From: Hydractinia symbiolongicarpus
Lineage: Eukaryota > Cnidaria > Hydrozoa > Anthoathecata > Hydractiniidae
Direction: 5' to 3'
DNA: 64,000 nucleotides
Assembly: GCF_029227915.1 (NCBI RefSeq)
Contig: NC_079878.1
Coordinates: forward strand, 7,068,001 to 7,132,000
This document shows positions 52,818 through 64,000 of the stretch, piece after piece (the first letter of the stretch is position 1; every line of letters begins with the position of its first letter). A program made the translations under genes and the position numbers. The notes beneath the pieces are model-generated. The model ran no database searches. It worked only from the letters and a program-made list of their open reading frames with translations, and was not told the DNA's origin.

Positions 52818-54535
52818 GTGTAGCTTTTGAAACTGTCTGTATTTCCTCAGCGCGCGCTAATGACTTTGATCGGTACCGGCACAATGACTTATCGAACTAA
52901 ATACTTGAATAGAGAGCTAACAGAGCGTCCAGTGTAACTGCGGAGTTCCAGCAGTCATACCAAAGTGAGATCAATGTTATTTCTTTTAGTCCCTTTTTCT
53001 CATTTATCATATTTATAATGTCAAAGTCCAAAATCAGTTCAATTAGGTGCCACGGTCAATCGATTTACTTTTAAAAGCGATGCATCCTAGTAATTCCTCC
53101 AAAACATCGCTAAATACATGTTGGTACGAATACGTGACGCAATCGTTGTAACTCAAACGGACTGATACCGTTAGAAAGTCAATGAAATGCATCTTTTGAA
53201 ACTGTCCCTATTTCCTCTGCGCACACTAACTGATAGGATTTGTACCACTGTACGCGATGACTTATCGAACTAAATATATAAATAAGGAGCTAACAGAGCG
53301 TCCAGTGTTACTGCGGAATTCTAGCAGTCATACCAAAGTGAGAAGAATGGTAATTCTTGGAGTCCAATTGTCTCAAATATCACATTTACAAGGTTAAAGT
53401 CTTAAACATTTCAATCAGGTCCCACAGTCAATCGTTTCACATTCAAAAGCGATGCAACCTAGTAATACTTACAAAACATCGCTAAATACATTTTGGTACG
53501 AATATGTGACGCAACCATTGTAACTCAAACGGACTGATACCGTTAGGAAGTCAATGAAGTGTCGCTGTTAAAACTGTCTCTATTTCCTCAGCGGGCGCTA
53601 ATGGCTATAAATTGTAACATTGTACACAATAACTTATCGAACTAAATATTTAAATAAAGAGCTAAGGGAGCGTCCGGTTTAAGAGCGGAGTTCCGGTACC
53701 CATACCAGAGTGAAAAAAATATTCATTCTTGGAGTCGAATTGTCTCATTTTCACATTGATAAGATTAAAGTCCAAAATCATTTCAATCAGGTGGCACAGT
53801 CAATCTTTTCAAATTTAAAAGCGATGCATCCTAGTAAATCCTGCAAAACATCGCTAAATACATGTTGTTACGAATACTTGACGCAACCATTGTAACTCAA
53901 GCAGACTGATACCGTTAGAAAGTGAATAAAGTGTAGCTTTTGAAACTGTCTCTATTTCCTCAGCGTGTGCTTACGACTTTGATTGGTAACATTGTATACA
54001 ACTTATTGAAATAAATATTTAAATAAAGAGCTAACAGAGCGTCCGCGTTAACAGAGGAGGTCCGGCAGCATACCAGAGTGAAAAAAATGTTCCTTCTTGG
54101 ATCCAATTGTCTCAAACATCACATTCACAAGGTTAAAGTCCAAAATCATTTCAATCAGGTCGCACAGTCAATCGTTTCACTTTTAAAAGCGATGCATCAT
54201 CGTAATATTGGCAAAATATCGCTAAATACAATTTGGTACGAATATTTGACGCAACCATTGTAACTCAAATGGACTAATACCGTTAGAAAGTCAATCACAT
54301 GAAGTTTTTGAATTGGCCTCTATTTCCTTAGTGCGCGCTAACGACTTTGATTGGTACCGTTTTACACAATGACTTATCGAACTAAATACTTGAATAAGGA
54401 GCTAACAGAGCGTCTAGTGTAACTGCAGATCTCCAGCAGTCATACAAAAGAGATATCAACGTTAATTTTGTCAGTCCATTTTCCTCATTTATCACATTTA
54501 CAATCTCAAAGTCCAAAATCAGTTCATTTAGGTTC
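52818..54535 (+). repeat. Multi-monomer duplication, copy 2, one monomer shorter
   Basis: This matches 49099-51192 but lacks one monomer: at about 54100 the sequence switches from the equivalent of 50380 to that of 50755, so two neighbouring monomers have fused. Confidence 0.83.
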
Positions 54536-55241
54536 CAAGATCAATCTATTCACTTTTAAAAGCGATGCATCCTAGTAATACCTGCAAAACATCGCTAAAT
54601 ACATGTTGGTACACATATGCCAAGCAACCGTTGTATCTCAAACGGATTGATCGCGTTAGAAAGTCAATGAAATGTAGCTTTTGGAATTGTCTCTATTTCG
54701 TCAGGGCACGTTAACAGCTTGGATTGGTCACACTCTGAAAAATGACTTGTCAAACTAAATATTTAAATAAAGAGCTAACAGAGCGTCCGGTGTAACAGCG
54801 GAGTTCCGGCAGCCATACCAAAGTGAAAAAAGTGTTTATTCTTTGAGTCCAATTGTCTCATTTATCAAATTCATAAGGTTAAAGTCCAAAATCATTTTAA
54901 TCAGGTGGCACAGTCAATCGTTTCACTTTTAAAAACGATGCATCCTGGTAATATTGGCAAAATATCGCTAAATACATGTTGGTACGAATTTTTGAGGCAA
55001 CAATCGTAATTCAAGCAAACTGATACCGTTAAAATATCAATGAAATGTAGCTTTCGAAACTGTCCTTATTTCCTCAGCGCAAGCTAACTGCTAGGATTGG
55101 TACCACTGTACGCGATGAATTATCGAAATAAATACTTAAATAAAGATCTAATAGTGCGTCCAGGGTAATTGCAGAGCTCCAGCAGTCATATCAAATTAAA
55201 AAGAATGTTAATTCTTGGAGTCCAATTGTCTCAAACATCAC

Positions 55242-55290
55242 ATTTACAGGGTTAAAGTCCAAAATCTATGTGATAAATGAGGCAATTGGA
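55242..55290. other. Head-to-head junction of the two satellite arrays
   Basis: Forward sequence ends at aagtccaaaatc (about 55266). It is followed by tatgtgataaatgaggc, the reverse complement of the monomer region just upstream. The junction is a near-palindrome with a spacer of roughly 25-30 bp. Confidence 0.85.
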
Positions 55291-58200
55291 CTTCAAGAAT
55301 TAACATTCCTCCCACTTTGGTATGACTGCTGGAACTCCGCAGTTAATCTGGACGCACTATTAGATCTTTATTTATGTATTTACTTCGATAAATCATTGTG
55401 CACAGAGGCACCAATCAGAGCCGTTATTGCGCGCTGAGGAAATAGAAACAGTTTCAAAAACTACATTTCAATGAGTTTTGAACGGCATCAGTCCGTTTAT
55501 GTTACAACGGTTGCGTCACATGTTCGTACCAACATGTATTTAGCGATATTTTTCTGTTATATTAAGTTGCATCGCTGTTAAAAGTGAATCGATTGACCGT
55601 GGAATCTAATTGAACTGATTTTGGACTTTATCCTTATAAATGTGATAAGTGGCACTATTGGACTCCAAGAACAACATTTTTCTCACTTTAGTATAACTGC
55701 TCGAACTCCGCAGTTGCACTGGACGCATTATTAGATCTTTATTTAAGTATTTAGTTCGATAAGTCATTGTGTACAGTGGTACCAATCAGAGACGTTAGCG
55801 CGCCCTGAAGAAATAGAGACACTTTTAAAAACTATATTTCATTGACTTTATAACGGTCTCAGCCCGTTTGAGTAACAACGGTTGCGTCACATATTCGTGC
55901 CAACATGTATTTAGCGATATTTTTTTGATATTGCTACGTTAAATCGCTTTTAAAAGTGAATCGATTGACCGTGGAACCTAATTAAACTGATTTTGGGCTT
56001 TGACATTATAAATGTGATAAATGAGAAAAATGGACTCAAAGAATTAACATTGATCTCACTTTGGTATGACTGCTGGAACTCCGAAGTTACACAGGACGCA
56101 CTGTTAGCTCTTTAGTTAAATATTTAGTTCGATAAGTCATTGTGTACAGTGATACCAATCAGAGCCGTTAGTGCATCCTGAAGTAATGGAGACACTTTAA
56201 AAAACTACATTTTCTTGACTTTCTAACGGTATCAGTCCGTTTGACTTTTAACGATTGCGTCACATATTCGTACCATCATGTATTTAGCAATACTTCCCGG
56301 TGTTACTAGGTTGTATTGCTCTTAAAAGTGTATCAATTGACCGTGGAACCTAATTGAACTGATTTTAGACTTTGTCCTTATAATTGTGATAAGTGGGACA
56401 ATTGGACTCCAAGAATTCACATTCTGATTACTTTAGCATGAATTCTTAAACTCAGCAGTTACACTGGAGCCTCTCTTAGCCCTTCAGTCAAATATTTGCA
56501 TCAGTTAATTATTTTCTACAGTGGTACCAATCCAAGCCCTTCGCGGGCACTGAGGAAATAGAACCGGTTTCAAAAACTACATTACATTGACTTTTGAACG
56601 GTATCAGTCCGTTTGAGTTACAACGGTTGAGTCACATATTCGTACCAACATGTATTTAGCGATATTTTTCTGATATTGTTAGGTTGCATCGCTTTTAAAA
56701 GTGAATCGATTGATCGTGGAACCTAATTGAACTGATTTTGGACTATGTTCTTACGAATGTGATAAGTGGGACAATTGGACTCCAATAATACACATTCTGA
56801 TCACTTTAGCACGACTTCTGAAAGTCAGCAGTTACACTGAAGCCTCTCTTAGCTCTTCTTTCAAATATTTACATCAGTAAGTTGTTTTTACAGTGGTACC
56901 AATCCAAGCCCTTAGCGGGCGATGAGAAAATAGACACGGTTTTAAAAGCTACATTTCATTGTCTTTCTAACGGTATCAGTCCGTTTCACTTTCAACGATT
57001 GCATCACATATTCGTACCATCATGTATTTAGTAATATTTTCTGGTAATACTAGGTTGTATTGCTCTTAAAAGTGAATCGATTGACCGTGGAATCTAATTG
57101 AACTGATTTTGGAATTTGTCTTTATAAATGTGAGAAGTGGGACAATTGGACTTCAAGAATTTACATTCTGATTATTTTGGCATGAATGCTGAAACTATGC
57201 AGTTACGCTGGACGCTCTGTTAGCTCTTTATTTAAATATTTAGTTCGATAAGTTATTTTTTACAGTGGGATCAATCAAAGCCGTTAGCGCGCACTGAGGA
57301 AAGAGTGAAATTTTCTAAATCTACATTTCATTGACTTTCTAACGGTAACAGTCCGTTTGAGTTACAACAGTTGCGTCACATATTCGTACCAACATGTATT
57401 TAGCGGTATTTTCCGGTGATACTTGGTTGCATTGCTATTAAAAGTGAAACGATTGACCGTGTGACATAATGGAACTGATTCTGGATTTTAACCTTATAAA
57501 TGTGATAAATAAGACAATTGGATTCCAAGAATTAACATTTTTCTCCCTTTAGTTTGACTGCTGGAACTCCGCAGTTACACTGGACGCATTATTAGATCTT
57601 TAATTAAGTATTTAGTTCGAAAAGTCATTGTGTACAGTGGTACCAATCAGCGACGTTGGCACGCCCTGAAGAAATAGAGACACTTTTAAAAACTATATTT
57701 CATTGACTTTATAACGGTATCAACCCGTTTGAGTAACAACGGTTGCGTCACATGTTTGTACCAACATGTATTTGGCGATATTTTTCTCTTATTACTAAGT
57801 TGCATCGCTGTTAAAAGTGAATCGATTGACCGTGGAATCTAATTTACCTGATTTTGGATTTTAACCTTAATAATGTGATAAATGTGAAGATTGTATTCCA
57901 AGAATAACATTTTTCTCACTTTAGTATGACTGCTGGAACTCCGCAGTTACACTGACGCACATTTAGATCTTTATTTATGTATTTAGTTCGATAAGTCATT
58001 GTGCACAGTGGCACCTATCAGAGCCGTTATTGCGGGCTGAGGAAATAGAGACAGTTTCAAAAACTACATTTTATTGTCTTTTGAACGGCATCAGTCCGTT
58101 TAAGTTACAACGGTTGCTTTACATATTTGTACCAACATGTATTTAGCGATATTTTTCTGTTATTACTAAGTTGCATCGCTTTTAAAAGTGAATCGATTGA

Positions 58201-61200
58201 CCGTGGAACCTAATTTAACTGATTTTGGACTTTGGCCTTATGAATGTGGTAAGTGGGACAATTGGACTCCAAGAATTAACATTTTTCTCACTTTAGTATG
58301 ACTGCTGGAAACCGCAGTTACACGGGACGCTCTGTTAGCTCTTTATTTAAGTATTTAGCTCGATAAGTCATTGTGTAAAGTGGCACCAATCCTAGCAGTT
58401 ATCCTGCGCTGAGGAAATAGTGACAGTTGCAAAAACTACATTTCATTGACTTTCTAATGGTATCACTCCTTTTCGTTTACAACGATTGTATCACATGCTC
58501 GTACCAACATGTATTTAGCGATATTTTCCGGTATTACTAGGTTGCATTGCCATTAAAAGTGAAACGATTGACGGTGTGACGTAATTGAACTGATTTTAAA
58601 TTTTAACCTTATAAATGTGATAAATCAGACAATTGGACTCCAAGAATTAACATTTTTCTCACTTTAGTATGACTGCTGAAACTCCGCAGTTACACTGCAC
58701 GCACTATTAGATCTTTATTTATGTATTTAGTTCGATAAGTCATTGTGCACAGTGGCACCAATCAGAGCCGCTATTGCGCGTTGAGGGAATAGAGACAGTT
58801 TCAAACACTAAATTTCCTTGACTTTCTAGCGGTATCAGTGCGTTTGAGTTACAAGGGTTGCGTCACATATTCGTACCAACATGTATTTAGCGATATTTTC
58901 CGGTTATACCAGGTTGCATTGCTATTAAAAGTGAAACGATTGACCGTGCGACCTAATTGAACTGATTTTGAATTTTAACCTTATTAATGTGATAAATGAG
59001 ACGATTGGACTCCAAGAATTAACATTTTTCTCACTTTAGTATGACTGCTGGAAATCCGTAGTTACACTGGACGCTCTGTTAGCTCTCTATTTAAATATTT
59101 GGTTTGATAAGTCATTGTGTACAGTGGTACCAATGAGAGCTGTTAGTGCGTCCTGAAGAAATAGAGACACCTTCAAACACTAAATTTCCTTGACTTTCTA
59201 GCGGCATCAGTGCGTTTGAGTTACAAGGGTTGCGTCACATATTCGTACCAACATGTATTTAGCGATATTTCTCTGATATTACTAGGTTGCATCGCTTTTG
59301 AAAGTGAATTGATTGACCGTGGAACCTAATTGAACTGACTTTGGACTTTGTCATTAAATGTTATAAGTGGGACAATTGGACTCCAAGAATTCATATTCTG
59401 ATTACTTTAGCATGAATTCTGAAACTCAGCAGGTAACACTGGAGCCTCTCTTTGCTCTTCAGTAAAATACTTACATCAGTAAGTTATTTTTTACAGTGGT
59501 ATCAATCCAAGCCATTAGCGGGCGCTGAGGAAATAGAAACGGTTTCAAAACCTACATTTCATTGTCTTTCTAACGGTATCAGCCCGTTTGACTTTCAACG
59601 AGTGCATCACATATTCGTACCATCATGTATTGAGTAATATTTTCCGGTATTACTAGGTTGTATTGCTCTTAAAAGTGAATCGATTGACCGTGGAACCTAA
59701 TTGAACTGATTTTGGACTTTTTTCTGGTAAATGTGATAAGTGGGACAATTGGACTCCAAGAACTCACATTCTGGTTACCTTGGCGTGACTGCTGGAACTC
59801 CGCAGTTACACGGGACGCTCTGTTAGCTCTTTATTTAAGTATTTAGCTCGATAAGTCATTGTGTAAAGTGGCACCAATCCTAGCAGTTATCCTGCGCTGA
59901 GGAGATAGTGACAGTTGCAAAAACTACATTTCATTGAATTTCTAATGGTATCACTCCGTTTCGTTTACAACGATTGTATCACATGCTCGTACCAACATGT
60001 ATTTAGCGATATATTCCGGTATTACTAGGTTGCATTGCCATTAAAAGTGAAACGATTGACGGTGTGACGTAATTGAACTGATTTTAAATTTTAACCTTAT
60101 AAATGTGATAAATCAGACAATTGGACTTCAAGAATTAACATTTTTCTCACTTTAGTATGACTGCTGGAACTCCGCAATTACACTGGACGCATTATTAGAT
60201 CTTTATTTAAGTATTTAGTTCGTTAAGTCATTGTGTACAGTGGTACTAATCAGAGCCGTTAGTGCGTCCTGAAGTAATGGAGACACTTTCAAAAACTACA
60301 TTTCCTTGACTTTCTAACGGTATCAGTGCGTTTGAGTTACAAGGGTTGCGTCACATATTCGTACCAACATGTATTTAGCGATATTTCTCTGATATTACTA
60401 GGTTGCATCGCTTTTGAAAGTGAATTGACTGACCGTGGAACCTAATTGAACTGACTTTGGACTTTGTCATTAAATGTGATAAGTGGGACAATTAGATTCA
60501 AGAATTCACATTCTGATTACTTTGGCATGAATGCTGAAACTATGTAGTTACCCTGAACGCTCTGTTAGCTCCTGATTTAAATATTTAGTTCGATAAGTTA
60601 TTTTTTACAGGGGGACCAATCCAAGCCGTTAACGCGCACTGACGAAAGAGAGAAATTTTCTAAAACTGCATTTCATTGACTTTTGAACGGTATCAGTCCG
60701 TTTGAGTTACAACAGTTGCGACACATGTTCGTACCAACATGTATTTAGCGATATTTTCCGGTTATACCAGGTTGCATTGCTATTAAAAGTGAAACGATTG
60801 ACCGTGTGACCTAATTGAACTGATTTTAAATTTTAACCTTATTAATGTGATCAATGAGACGATGGTATTCCAAGAATTAACATTTTTCTCACTTTAGTAT
60901 GACTGCTGGAACTCCGCAGTTACACTGACGCACATTTAGATCTTTATTTATGTATTTAGTTCGATAAGTCGTTGTGCACAGTGGCACCAATCAGAGCCGT
61001 TATTGCGGGCTGAGGAAATAGAGACAGTTTCAAAAACTACATTTCATTGTCTTTTGAACGGCATCTGTCCGTTTAAGTTACAACAGTTGCGTCACTTATT
61101 TGTACCAACATGTATTTGGCGATATTTTTCTGTTATTACTAAGTTGCATTGCTTTTAAAAGTGAATCGATTGACCGTGGAACCTAATTTAACTGATTTTG

Positions 61201-62648
61201 GACTTTGTCCTTATGAATGTGGTAAGTGGGACAATTGGACTCCAAGAATTCACATTCTGATTACTTTGGCATGAATGCTGGAACTCGGCAGTTACACGGG
61301 ACGCTCTGTTAGCTCTTTATTTAAGTATTTAGCTCGATAAGTCATTGTGTAAAGTGGCACCAATCCTAGCAGTTATCCTGCGCTGAGGAGATAGTGACAG
61401 TTGCAAAAAGTACATTTCATTGACTTTCTAATGGTATCACTCCGTTTTGTTTACAACGATTGTATCACATGCTCGTACCAACATGTATTTAGCGATATTT
61501 TCCGGTATTACTAGGTTGCATTGCCCTTAAAGGTGAAACGATTGACGGTGTGACGTAATTGAACTGATTTTGAATTTTAACCTTATAAATGTGATAAATC
61601 AGACAATTAGACTCCAAGAATTAACATTTTTCTCACTTTAGTATGACTGCTGGAACTCCGCAGTTACACTGACGCACATTTAGATCTTTATTTATGTATT
61701 TAGTTCGATAAGTCGTTGTGCACAGTGGCACCAATCAGAGCCGTTATTGCGGGCTGAGGAAATAGAGACAGTTTCAAAAACTACATTTCATTGTCTTTTG
61801 AACGGCATCAGTCCGTTTAAGTTACAACGGTTGCGTCACTTATTTGTACCAACATGTATTTAGCGATATTTTTCTGTTATTGCTAAGTTGCATCGCTTTT
61901 AAAAGTGAATCGATTGACCGTGGAACCTAATTTAACTGATTTTGGACTTTGTCCTTATGAATGTGATAAGTGGGACAATTGGACTCCAAGAACTCACATT
62001 CTGATTACTTTGGCATGAATGCTGGAACTCGGCAGTTACACGGGACGCTCTGTTAGCTCTTTATTTAAGTATTTAGCTCGATAAGTCATTGTGTAAAGTG
62101 GCACCAATCCTAGCAGTTATCACGCGCTGAGGAAATAGAGACACTTTCAAACACTACATTTCCTTGACTTTCTAGCGGTATCAGTCCGTTTGAGTTACAA
62201 GCGTTGCGTCACATATTCGTACCAACATGTATTTAACGATATTTCTCTGATAATACTAGGTTACATCGCTTTTGAAAGTGAATCGATTGACCGTGGAACC
62301 TAATTGAACTGATTTTGGACTTTGTCCTTATAAATGTGACAAGTGGGACAATTGAACTCCAAGAACTCACATTCTGATTACTTTGGCATGACTGCTGGAA
62401 CTCCGCAGCTACACGGGACGCTCTGTTAGCTCTTTATTTAAACATTTGGTTCGATAAGTTATTTTTTACAGTGGGACCAATCCAAGCCGTTAGCGCGCAC
62501 TGAGGAAAGAGTGAAATTTTCTAAAACTATATTTCATTGACTTTCTAACAGTATCAGTCCGTTTGAGTTACAACAGTTGCGTCACATATTTGTACCAACA
62601 TGTATTTAGTGGTATTTTCTGGTGATACTAGGTTGCATTGCTATTAAA
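55267..62648 (-). repeat. Satellite array, about 20 monomers of ~372 bp, inverted orientation
   Basis: The same family reads as its reverse complement: agttcgataagtcattg and ctttggtatgactgctgg are complements of the forward anchors. The ttcgataagt anchor or its variant recurs about every 372 bp from 55384 to 62451. Monomer variants differ from the forward array, and a type with tttagctcgataagtcattg recurs near 58360, 59849, 61333 and 62078, giving 4- and 2-monomer spacings. No gene visible. Confidence 0.9.
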
Positions 62649-62649
62649 T

Positions 62650-63960
62650 TATAGACCTGTCAGTTTGTTCCCGACTGTTTCCAAAGTTTTTGAGAGAATT
62701 TTAGCCAAACAACTGTTACCATTCTTCAACACCTTTTTGTCTAAATATCTTTGTGGATTTCGAAAGAGTTACAGCTGTCAGTATGCTATTTTAAACATGG
62801 TTCAAAAGTGGCAAAAATGTCTCTCAAAATCTGGAAGAGTCGGTGCAATTTTGATGGATTTATCCAAAGCGTTTGATTGTCTCCCTTTTGGTCTTTCAAT
62901 TGCAAAACTGGAGGCATATGGCGTTGGATATAATACATTAAAGCTTGTACTGAGCTATCTATCAAACCGGAAACATCAAGTGAGGTTAGGCTCCTCGGTT
63001 AGTGAGTGGTTAGAAATTTTGTTAGGAGTTCCTCAAGGCTCTGTCCTAGGACCGATATTATTCAATGTGTTTATTAATGATTTGTTGTTCCTGTTATTAG
63101 AGGGTGATATCTGCAACTTTGCCCACGACAACAACATTTTTAGTTGTAAGAGTAGCATTACTGCTGTTCTAGAAAGTTTGCACTCTGACATAGTCAAAGT
63201 GGTAAACTGGTTCAACTCAAATGGTATGGTTGCAAGTCCAAGCAAGTTTCAGATGATAATTCTGGAAGCTGATGTTGGCAATATCAGCATTCAGATTGGC
63301 TCATCTTCAATTGCTCCATCAAAACAAGTTAAGTTACTAGGTATTACTCTGGATGAAAAACTTTCATTTTACCCTCACGTAAAAGGGATGTGCAAAAGTG
63401 CTTCCTTAAAGACAAAAGCACTCCTGAGGATACGAAATTTTCTCAAACAGGATCAGATTGATTTATTATTTAACTCATTTATTTTACCTTGTTTTAATTA
63501 TTGCCCCCTTGTATGGATGTTCTGCAGCAAACAGGCACACAATCTCATTTCGGCAACCCATAAAAGAGCGTTGTGTGCAAAAACTGGTCTGGTGCAGAAA
63601 ACCTATACAGAAATACTGGAAATATCTAGTATGATGCCTATCCATGATAGAAATCTGAAAAGTCTTGTAACTGAAGATTATAAGTGTCTTCATGGATTGA
63701 ACCCTGAACTAATGTGGGATATTTTTCGAAAGAAGGAGACTACTTACAGTCTTAGGCGTGGTACTGTACTGGTCATTCCACCTTCTAAAAGCAGTATCGG
63801 GCAGAATTCTTTTCAATTTCGAGCTAGCCTAGCCTGGAATTACCTACCTGCGTGTGTCAAAAATGTGACAGATCTAAAAGAATTCAAATCTGTTATCAGG
63901 CACGTTGAAATATACTGCCAATGTAAACTCTGTGCTGCTCATTCGGGGATCAATCGATGA
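62650..63960 (+). pseudogene. Reverse transcriptase fragment, catalytic Asp lost
   Basis: The frame is open for about 436 codons with no stop or shift. Counting from the TTG at 62638, RT motifs appear in order: NYRPVSL (4-10), GFRKSYSCQ (40-48), motif A LMDLSKAFD (72-80, catalytic D74), motif B GVPQGSVLGPILFNVFINDL (130-149), motif C FAHD (161-164), then KLLGITLDEKLSF of the thumb-side region. The C-terminal part ends with a Cys-rich CQCKLC. Active LINEs have FADD or YADD in motif C; here the codon CAC at 63124-63126 gives His for the first Asp, so the enzyme should be inactive. There is no own start codon, as the 5' part is truncated. It would polymerise DNA from RNA in an intact element; this copy is a relic. 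Confidence 0.88.
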
Positions 63961-64000
63961 TTTATTTTAGTATTTTATTTGTATTTTTATCACTTAGTAT
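63961..64000 (+). other. Likely 3' UTR of the LINE element
   Basis: A 40-bp T-rich stretch follows the stop codon and is cut by the window edge. Nothing further can be resolved. Confidence 0.5.

Larger units (their letters stand above)
44445..55266 (+). repeat. Satellite array, about 29 monomers of ~372 bp, forward orientation
   Basis: The anchor tatcgaacta (or a close variant) recurs at 44701, 45074, 45445, 45818, 46191 and onward to 55121, with steps of 368-374 bp, mostly 373. Monomers also share cagtcataccaaagtgag, aaagcgatgcat and tacgaatatgtgacgcaacc. An inverted repeat (ccgtt-gtaactca-aacgg) lies in each monomer. AT-rich, no gene visible; the short open frames recur only because the monomer repeats. 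Confidence 0.93.
62649..64000 (+). mobile_element. 5'-truncated non-LTR (LINE) retrotransposon, continuing past the right edge
   Basis: Satellite sequence runs to ctattaaa (62641-62648) and switches abruptly to reverse transcriptase coding sequence. The endonuclease domain and all upstream parts are missing, the usual result of incomplete target-primed reverse transcription. After the stop at 63958-63960 an AT-rich stretch follows, probably the 3' UTR; the 3' end, tail and target duplication are outside the window. The CR1/Jockey/L2 group fits the motifs, but the exact clade is not determined. Confidence 0.88.

Noticed and set aside
49991-54263. Three 61-63 aa frames beginning MKK or MIL in the satellite
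   Set aside because: They are monomer-phase frames repeated with the satellite and carry no coding signal.
59452-59637. 61-aa plus-strand frame in the inverted satellite
   Set aside because: One monomer length, not preserved in neighbouring monomers.
63033-63693. Minus-strand frames of 69-70 aa within the LINE
   Set aside because: Antisense shadows of the reverse transcriptase frame.

Overview
The window is eukaryotic, repeat-dominated DNA with no intact protein-coding gene. Pol III signals (a spliced tRNA, internal A and B boxes, T-run terminators, no encoded CCA), a non-LTR retrotransposon fragment and a long satellite point to an animal genome. The reverse transcriptase fragment resembles CR1/Jockey/L2-type elements common in marine invertebrates such as cnidarians; that placement is a weak inference.

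Region 1 (1-43579) is a head-to-tail tandem array of a ~695-bp unit and runs off the left edge. Each unit has three tRNA genes: tRNA-Thr(UGU) on the minus strand, tRNA-Ile(UAU) with a 19-nt intron on the plus strand, and tRNA-Ile(AAU) on the minus strand. Spacers are 149, 124 and 182 bp. I number units by their Thr gene: unit 1 has Thr at 367-439 and unit 63 at 43402-43474. In total I place 63 Thr, 62 Ile(UAU) and 63 Ile(AAU) loci, 188 in all. By reading each copy, about 30 Thr, 34 Ile(UAU) and 45 Ile(AAU) copies equal the consensus. The rest carry one or more changes, and the damaged ones concentrate in the right half, towards the array edge. Substitution numbering follows standard tRNA positions, on the tRNA strand.

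Region 2 (43580-62648) is a satellite of ~372-bp monomers. About 30 monomers lie in one orientation (to 55266), and about 20 follow in the opposite orientation (55267-62648), so the two arrays meet head to head. Higher-order repeats of 2, 4 and about 10 monomers are visible. A 724-bp foreign insert (43721-44444) interrupts the first monomer; it holds four TGACGTCA palindromes and a ~160-bp tandem repeat.

Region 3 (62649-64000) is a 5'-truncated non-LTR retrotransposon inserted in the satellite. Its reverse transcriptase frame is open for over 430 codons, but the catalytic FADD box reads FAHD.

The tRNA genes are the functional content. They read Ile AUU/AUC/AUA and Thr ACA codons, and the array looks like a mass-production locus kept similar by unequal exchange or gene conversion. 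The long 132-144 aa reading frames across the array are by-products of the repeated tRNA sequence, not proteins.
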